Source of the DNA: Anaerorhabdus sp036636695
Lineage (GTDB): Bacteria > Bacillota_I > Bacilli_A > Erysipelotrichales > Erysipelotrichaceae
Assembly (NCBI RefSeq): GCF_036636695.1
Contig: NZ_JAVWNW010000001.1
Length of the DNA stretch: 64,000 nt
Strand: one strand, 5' to 3'
The notes beneath the pieces are model-generated. The model saw only the letters and a program-made list of their open reading frames with translations, had not been told where the DNA came from and ran no database searches. This document shows, piece after piece, positions 59,851 through 64,000 of the stretch. A program made the position numbers and the translations under genes. Within the stretch, counting starts at the first letter, position 1; every line of letters begins with the position of its first letter.

Positions 59851-61610
59851 TAGTCTTCTTTTTTAGTTCTTTTTCTTTCAGTTTTTCGTTTGTCATCTCT
59901 AGCTGGTTTTTTCTTATCGCTATAATCTCTATTTGAACGACCAGATTTAGAATCGTCTCTTCTAGAGCGACTAGGTTTAGAGTCATCTCTTCTAGAACGA
60001 CTAGGTCTAGAATCATCTTTACTACGTGAATCACCAGTCTTTTGATTGACTTGAATAGAATATCCTTTAATTGTAATATCTTTTAATTGTTTTAGGATTT
60101 CTTGAATGTATTCTTTAGGAACATCAACAGTAGTAAATTTTTCATCGATATTTATCTTCCCAATATCTTTTCCGCTAAGTCCAGTTGCTTCTGCAATGGC
60201 ACTAACGATATGAGCAGGGCTTATTTTATGGCGATGACCAACATTGATTTCAATCGTTGCTTTATCCTTCGAATGTACTTTCAATGAATCTGGTTCTCTA
60301 CGTGGAGTATCAATTACTTCAAGTAGGCTTGAGGCGAACATGTTGTTAGCAAGTGCTAGAACTAGTTCACGATCTCCAAATCCTTGTGCATTGAATTCTT
60401 CAATTAATGCTTCGATTTCTTTTGAAACACCTTCATTAAGCATTGTTGCGATATCCGCTTTTATTTGTTCTACACGGATTTCGCGAATCTTAGAAGCTGT
60501 TGGTAATGGTTTCTTTTCAATTGTTGATTTAGTAATTCTTTCTAATTCACGAACAAGATTTCTTTGGCGTGGTGTAAGTAAAGTGATTGCAAGACCTTCT
60601 TTACCAGCACGACCAGTACGTCCAATACGGTGAACATAGTATTCTGTTTCTTGTGGAAAGTCAAAGTTGTATACAACATCCATGTTGTCAACATCAATTC
60701 CACGTGCTGCAACATCGGTTGCTACTAGCATTGTAATTTTGTGCGATTTGAATCGTTCCATTACATTTGCACGTGCTTCTTGTTTCATATCACCGTGAAT
60801 AGCGGCTGCAGGGTATCCTTTAGCAACTAAATCACTTGTAAGATCATCAACCATTTTCTTTGTATTACAGAAAATCATCGCAAGCTTAGGTCTTTGTAAC
60901 TCAATTAATTGAATTAAGACTGAACGCTTGTCTCCTTGTTTACATTCATAAACAACTTGTTCAATCTTAGCTGCAGTCATTTGTGTTACTGGGGTTTTGA
61001 TATGTACAGGATTCTTTTGATATTCTTGTGTAATACGTAGAATAGGTGCAGGCATTGTTGCTGAGAATAGAATTGTTTGTCTTTCCTCAGGTAATGTTTT
61101 GATAATTAATTCAATGTCTTCTCTAAATCCCATATTTAGCATTTCATCTGCTTCATCAAGGACAAGCTTAGAACAATGATCCATTTTCAATGTGTGACGA
61201 TTAATGTGGTCAAGAATACGACCAGGGCAACCAACAACAATATCAACACCTTTTTTAAGATCTTGTATTTGTTTTTGGATAGGAGTTCCACCGTAAAGAC
61301 AAACAGTACGAATTCCTTCTTTGTATTTTGCAAATTTTCTAATTTCTTCCATGACTTGTAAAGCTAACTCGCGTGTAGGGGTAACAATAAGCGCTTGAGG
61401 ACGCTTATGACTTGTAATTTCTAAACCTTCGACTATAGGTATTCCAAAAGCCGCAGTTTTTCCAGTTCCTGTTTGCGATTGACCAATAATGTCACCACCA
61501 GATAGCACAACTGGTATACATGCGCTTTGTATGTAAGTAGCTTCATGATATCCACAATCTTGGATAGCTCGTTGTAATTCTTTTGATAAGTTTAATTCAA
61601 TAAATTTCAT
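59850..61610 (-). CDS. DEAD-box RNA helicase with DbpA-like domain and basic repeat tail
   Basis: 586 residues. Core motifs are in order: a Q-motif region, SQTGTGKTAAFG, TPTRELALQV, VLDEADEMLNMGF, LFSATMP, VATDVAARGIDV and HRIGRTGRAG. A DbpA/CsdA-like RNA-binding domain follows near residues 440-520 (VGHRHKISPAHIVSAIAEATGL). The tail has three near-identical 10-residue units rich in Ser, Arg and Asp, then a Lys/Arg-rich end. Relatives (CshA/DeaD) unwind rRNA and mRNA, helping in the cold. It faces away from the ktrB gene. Confidence 0.94.
   Translation of the reverse strand: MKFIELNLSKELQRAIQDCGYHEATYIQSACIPVVLSGGDIIGQSQTGTGKTAAFGIPIVEGLEITSHKRPQALIVTPTRELALQVMEEIRKFAKYKEGIRTVCLYGGTPIQKQIQDLKKGVDIVVGCPGRILDHINRHTLKMDHCSKLVLDEADEMLNMGFREDIELIIKTLPEERQTILFSATMPAPILRITQEYQKNPVHIKTPVTQMTAAKIEQVVYECKQGDKRSVLIQLIELQRPKLAMIFCNTKKMVDDLTSDLVAKGYPAAAIHGDMKQEARANVMERFKSHKITMLVATDVAARGIDVDNMDVVYNFDFPQETEYYVHRIGRTGRAGKEGLAITLLTPRQRNLVRELERITKSTIEKKPLPTASKIREIRVEQIKADIATMLNEGVSKEIEALIEEFNAQGFGDRELVLALANNMFASSLLEVIDTPRREPDSLKVHSKDKATIEINVGHRHKISPAHIVSAIAEATGLSGKDIGKINIDEKFTTVDVPKEYIQEILKQLKDITIKGYSIQVNQKTGDSRSKDDSRPSRSRRDDSKPSRSRRDDSKSGRSNRDYSDKKKPARDDKRKTERKRTKKED
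59931..60020 (-). repeat. Three tandem 30-base units coding the helicase tail
   Basis: Residues 531-560 repeat as KDDSRPSRSR, RDDSKPSRSR and RDDSKSGRSN; the DNA repeats with the same 30-base period and few changes, so the unit number could vary between strains. Confidence 0.75.
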
Positions 61611-61664
61611 ATTTTTTTCTCCAAGCGCATATTATATCATAATGATAAGGAAAAGTATAGAATG

Positions 61665-61673
61665 TGCTATAAT
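61665..61673 (+). promoter_or_regulatory. Extended -10 promoter element ahead of ktrB
   Basis: TGC directly followed by consensus TATAAT (61668-61673). No good -35 is visible, as is usual with an extended -10. It predicts a leader of about 80 bases, too short for a c-di-AMP (ydaO) riboswitch. Confidence 0.55.
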
Positions 61674-61760
61674 AGTTATTAATTTCACTTGATGGATAAG
61701 TATTGCTTTTTATTTTTAAAGGAGTACACTAGAGATTGCTATTGATTAAGGGTGATAGTT

Positions 61761-63158
61761 ATGAATAAATCAAATTTGTCGTTTAGACAGCTACTATTTA
61801 AAAAGCTTGGTCCAATGCCTTTACTGGCTTTGAGTTTTGTTCTTGTAATCTTAACAGGAAGTATTCTGTTGTGGTTACCAATTTCAAATAATATTGCTCC
61901 ACAAAGTTATTTAGATAACTTATTTGTAGCTACAAGTGCAACTTGTGTTACAGGCTTGGTTCCTTTTCCTGTTGTTGAACAATATAATCGATTTGGACAA
62001 ATTGTAATTATTTGTTTAATGCAAATTGGTGGTCTTGGTTTAATGACTATCTTATTCTTGGTCGTTTCTTTGATGAAACATAAATTAATGTTAAAAGAAA
62101 AGAAACTTATTCAAGATTCGCTAAGTAAGACAGATTTACGTGATGTGCCTAAGTTTATTCGCAGTATCGTAAAATATACGCTTGTCTTTGAGGGAATTGG
62201 TGTAATACTCTTTGCAATTCGATTTATTCCTTCATATGGCATATCAGAAGGACTCTTCAATTCAATATTCTTATCAGTTTCTGCATTTTGTAATGCGGGA
62301 TTGGATAATATGACTGTTTCAAGTTTAGCTCCATTTGTGAATGACCCATTAATTAACTTTACTGTTTGTGGATTAATTATTACTGGGGGGCTAGGATTTG
62401 TTGTATGGCTTGATTTAAGAAATAACATCACAGCAGCATTTAAAAAGAAGTGTGCGTTGAAAAAAGTTAAACAAATGCTTGCGGTACATACTAAACTTGT
62501 TCTACTTATGACAGGTTCTTTGTTAGCGATTGGGACAATATTGATTTATGCATTAGAATTCAATAATCCAGCTACACTTGGTCCTTTAGGCGAATTTGAG
62601 AAATGGATGGCTGCTTTCTTCCAATCAACTACACTACGTACGGCAGGATTTAGTACAGTATCAATTGCGGCGCTTAAACCAGCAACGCAATTTATTATGT
62701 GTATCTTTATGTTTATTGGTGGATCTCCTGGAGGTACTGCAGGGGGTATTAAGACAACAACATTTGCGATGCTATTTATCTTTATTATCTTTATATTAAG
62801 AAATGACAATCATATTAATGTCATGAAAAGAGATATTCCAAGAGTGAATTTTATGAAAGCATATGTCGTTACTATGATGTACCTTAGTGCTTTACTTATA
62901 TCAGTATTAATTCTAAGTATCACTGAAAATTTACCTTTCCTTGCTCTAGTATTTGAGAGTTTCTCTGCAATTGCGACAGTCGGTCTATCAATGGATGTGA
63001 CTCCACTCTTGTCGAGTATTGGAAAAGTTGTTATTATACTATTAATGTTTATTGGTCGTGTTGGACCGATAACGATTATTGTTTCTATCTTCAGAGTAGG
63101 AGCAAAACAAAAACAAAAAGAGATTGCATATTCTCATGGCGATATATTAATCGGGTAG
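61761..63158 (+). CDS. ktrB: Potassium uptake protein, TrkH/KtrB family
   Basis: 465 residues from ATG 61761 after a GGGTGATAG site. It is the membrane subunit of a Ktr-type potassium channel/transporter. Four pore loops with the selectivity glycine are visible, for example TSATCVTGLV near residue 58, SAFCNAGLDN near residue 176, TTLRTAGFSTV near residue 290 and SAIATVGLSM near residue 405. GGSPGGTAGGIKTTT (the gating region) follows the third. Length fits KtrB/KtrD. The gating subunit gene follows after 12 bases. Confidence 0.94.
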   Translation: MNKSNLSFRQLLFKKLGPMPLLALSFVLVILTGSILLWLPISNNIAPQSYLDNLFVATSATCVTGLVPFPVVEQYNRFGQIVIICLMQIGGLGLMTILFLVVSLMKHKLMLKEKKLIQDSLSKTDLRDVPKFIRSIVKYTLVFEGIGVILFAIRFIPSYGISEGLFNSIFLSVSAFCNAGLDNMTVSSLAPFVNDPLINFTVCGLIITGGLGFVVWLDLRNNITAAFKKKCALKKVKQMLAVHTKLVLLMTGSLLAIGTILIYALEFNNPATLGPLGEFEKWMAAFFQSTTLRTAGFSTVSIAALKPATQFIMCIFMFIGGSPGGTAGGIKTTTFAMLFIFIIFILRNDNHINVMKRDIPRVNFMKAYVVTMMYLSALLISVLILSITENLPFLALVFESFSAIATVGLSMDVTPLLSSIGKVVIILLMFIGRVGPITIIVSIFRVGAKQKQKEIAYSHGDILIG

Positions 63159-63170
63159 GAGCAAGAAATT

Positions 63171-63845
63171 ATGTCAAACAAAAACAAAACATTTGCAATT
63201 TTAGGATTAGGAATCTTCGGTTCAACAATTACTAAATCATTGTCAGATTTTAACTATGAAGTTATCGCGGTTGACCGTGATATCATTTGTGTTGATCGTA
63301 TTGCTGAATTTGCAGCGAATGCGGTTCAAGCTGATATTACAGATATCGAACAGTTACGTGCAATCGGTGTACAAGATTGTGATTGCGCTGTTGTTGCAAC
63401 AGGGTCACATTTAGAAGATAGTATTATGGCTATCATGAATTTAAAAGAACTTGGTGTTCCTTATATTGTTGCAAAAGCAAAAAATAAGAAATACATGCAA
63501 ATCTTTGAAAAGATTGGTGCAGATCGTGTTATCCGTCCTGAAAAAGAAATGGGTGAACGTGTAGCTAAACAATTAGTATCAAAGAGTATTGTGGATTTAA
63601 TTGAAATTGATAGTGAATACAGTGTAATTGAAATAGTAGCACCTGAAATTTGGAATAATAAATCATTGAAAGATTTAGATCTAAGAACTAGTTTTGGTAT
63701 CAATGTATTAGGTATTCGTAAGAAACCAGGAGAACACTTATCAATTTCTCCAAGTGCTGATTATGTTATTGAAGCGAATGATCGTCTACTTGTAATTGCA
63801 GATAATCTTGTTTTTAAGAAATTTGATAAAAGTTTTAATCGTTAA
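63171..63845 (+). CDS. ktrA: Potassium uptake regulatory subunit KtrA (TrkA family)
   Basis: 224 residues. The RCK domain binds nucleotide: FAILGLGIFGSTITKSLSDF has the GxGxxG loop, VIAVDRDI carries the acidic ribose ligand, and VVATGSHLEDSIMAIMNLKELG follows. The TrkA-C domain (about 135-220), which binds c-di-AMP in known KtrA proteins, closes the protein. It gates the KtrB channel of the gene just upstream. A GGTAGGAG site precedes the ATG. Confidence 0.94.
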   Translation: MSNKNKTFAILGLGIFGSTITKSLSDFNYEVIAVDRDIICVDRIAEFAANAVQADITDIEQLRAIGVQDCDCAVVATGSHLEDSIMAIMNLKELGVPYIVAKAKNKKYMQIFEKIGADRVIRPEKEMGERVAKQLVSKSIVDLIEIDSEYSVIEIVAPEIWNNKSLKDLDLRTSFGINVLGIRKKPGEHLSISPSADYVIEANDRLLVIADNLVFKKFDKSFNR

Positions 63846-63911
63846 AAAAAGTATTTAATCATGAAAAAAAGTATGTTATCATAAACATGTTGTAGAAAAG
63901 GAGGTGGCATC

Positions 63912-64000
63912 ATGTCAAGCAATAAATTTACATTTAAACCAAATGGTACTTGTTCTAGACTCTTTGAATTTGAGTTAGAAGATAATATTATTAAGGACTT
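63912..64000 (+). CDS. TSCPD-domain protein, 5' end only (TIGR03905-like)
   Basis: Only the first 29 codons are in the window. A strong AAAGGAGGTGG site precedes the ATG. The visible part (FKPNGTCSRLFEFELEDNIIKD) has the pattern of the start of TIGR03905 TSCPD proteins, in which a 'G-x-C-S-x' motif precedes a Glu/Asp-rich strand. These small proteins are related to the C-terminal domain of class II ribonucleotide reductases; their role is unknown. Confidence 0.75.
   Translation, partial: MSSNKFTFKPNGTCSRLFEFELEDNIIKD

Noticed and set aside
60244..60633. 129-codon plus-strand ORF inside the DEAD-box gene
   Set aside because: It is a shadow of the helicase frame (Ser/Arg/Ile-rich, no domain pattern).
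61674..61760. Possible c-di-AMP (ydaO) riboswitch ahead of ktrB
   Set aside because: The leader is under 90 bases and has none of the conserved helices; the known class is longer.
1..64000. CRISPR arrays, tRNA or rRNA genes, insertion sequences, prophage genes
   Set aside because: I found no regular spaced repeats, no tRNA-like folds with a CCA-end region, no rRNA sequence and no transposase or integrase pattern on either strand.

Overview
The window is 64 kb of AT-rich, gene-dense bacterial chromosome. Gene spacing is tight, Shine-Dalgarno sites are strong, and purine riboswitches, a leucine T-box and short U-tailed intrinsic terminators are frequent. The gene set (EzrA, RqcH, ScpA/ScpB, the rpsD-ezrA-cysteine desulfurase-thiI order, KtrA/KtrB, MnmL/MnmM) points to a low-GC Firmicute. 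The single-chain PurL (1235 aa) and the absence of sporulation genes here fit an Erysipelotrichia-like lineage better than Bacillus. That placement is inference; no marker here fixes the genus. I see no insertion sequence, prophage, CRISPR array, tRNA or rRNA gene.

Layout. 1-2300: the end of a LUD-domain gene, a small membrane protein, a DUF3795/DUF3788 pair and another membrane protein. 2331-11247: a purine operon purE-purL-purM-purN-purH-purD behind a long leader with a guanine-type riboswitch. 11341-20623: NAD synthase, a 23S rRNA/tRNA m5U-type methyltransferase, two GNAT acetyltransferases, a VOC protein, a diguanylate cyclase, a ClC transporter and a run of small genes. 20624-28612: two DNA alkylation repair genes facing apart, a membrane-anchored glucosaminidase whose 3' end overlaps a small ParB-like gene in another frame, rluB, rqcH, gmk and a SIS protein. 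28789-34147: a 37-codon orphan ORF, rpsD with a long leader, and the ezrA-cysteine desulfurase-thiI cluster.

34191-39514 is mostly minus strand: a phosphoesterase, then mnmM/mnmL, a lipoprotein, and degV with a hemolysin III family gene that has a perfect palindrome at its predicted start of transcription. 39656-43309 is an accessory-looking stretch with three paralogous lipoproteins, a small membrane protein and a cupin-HD-GYP fusion. 43323-45980 is leuS behind a T-box with a CUC specifier. Then come a second diguanylate cyclase, scpA-scpB, purF behind its own guanine-type riboswitch, a DUF554 protein, an Mrp ATPase, a two-component system and a FlaR-like kinase. 54973-58317 is an SdpR/SdpI/ABC operon with two matching palindromes around its promoter. 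The end holds a ZIP transporter, rubrerythrin, a DEAD-box helicase, KtrB/KtrA and the start of a TSCPD-domain gene.

How the genes fit together. Two separated purine transcripts (purE-D and purF) probably answer to the same guanine signal; purB, purC and purK are not in the window. The cysteine desulfurase probably feeds sulfur to ThiI, and MnmL/MnmM act on wobble uridine, so several tRNA-modifying steps lie close together. Two GGDEF proteins and one HD-GYP protein suggest cyclic-di-GMP signalling. I found no clear new multi-gene system. The least expected items are the ParB-like overlap, the cupin-HD-GYP fusion with its surrounding lipoprotein family, the two purine leaders with an unusual expression platform, and the SdpR-type double operator.
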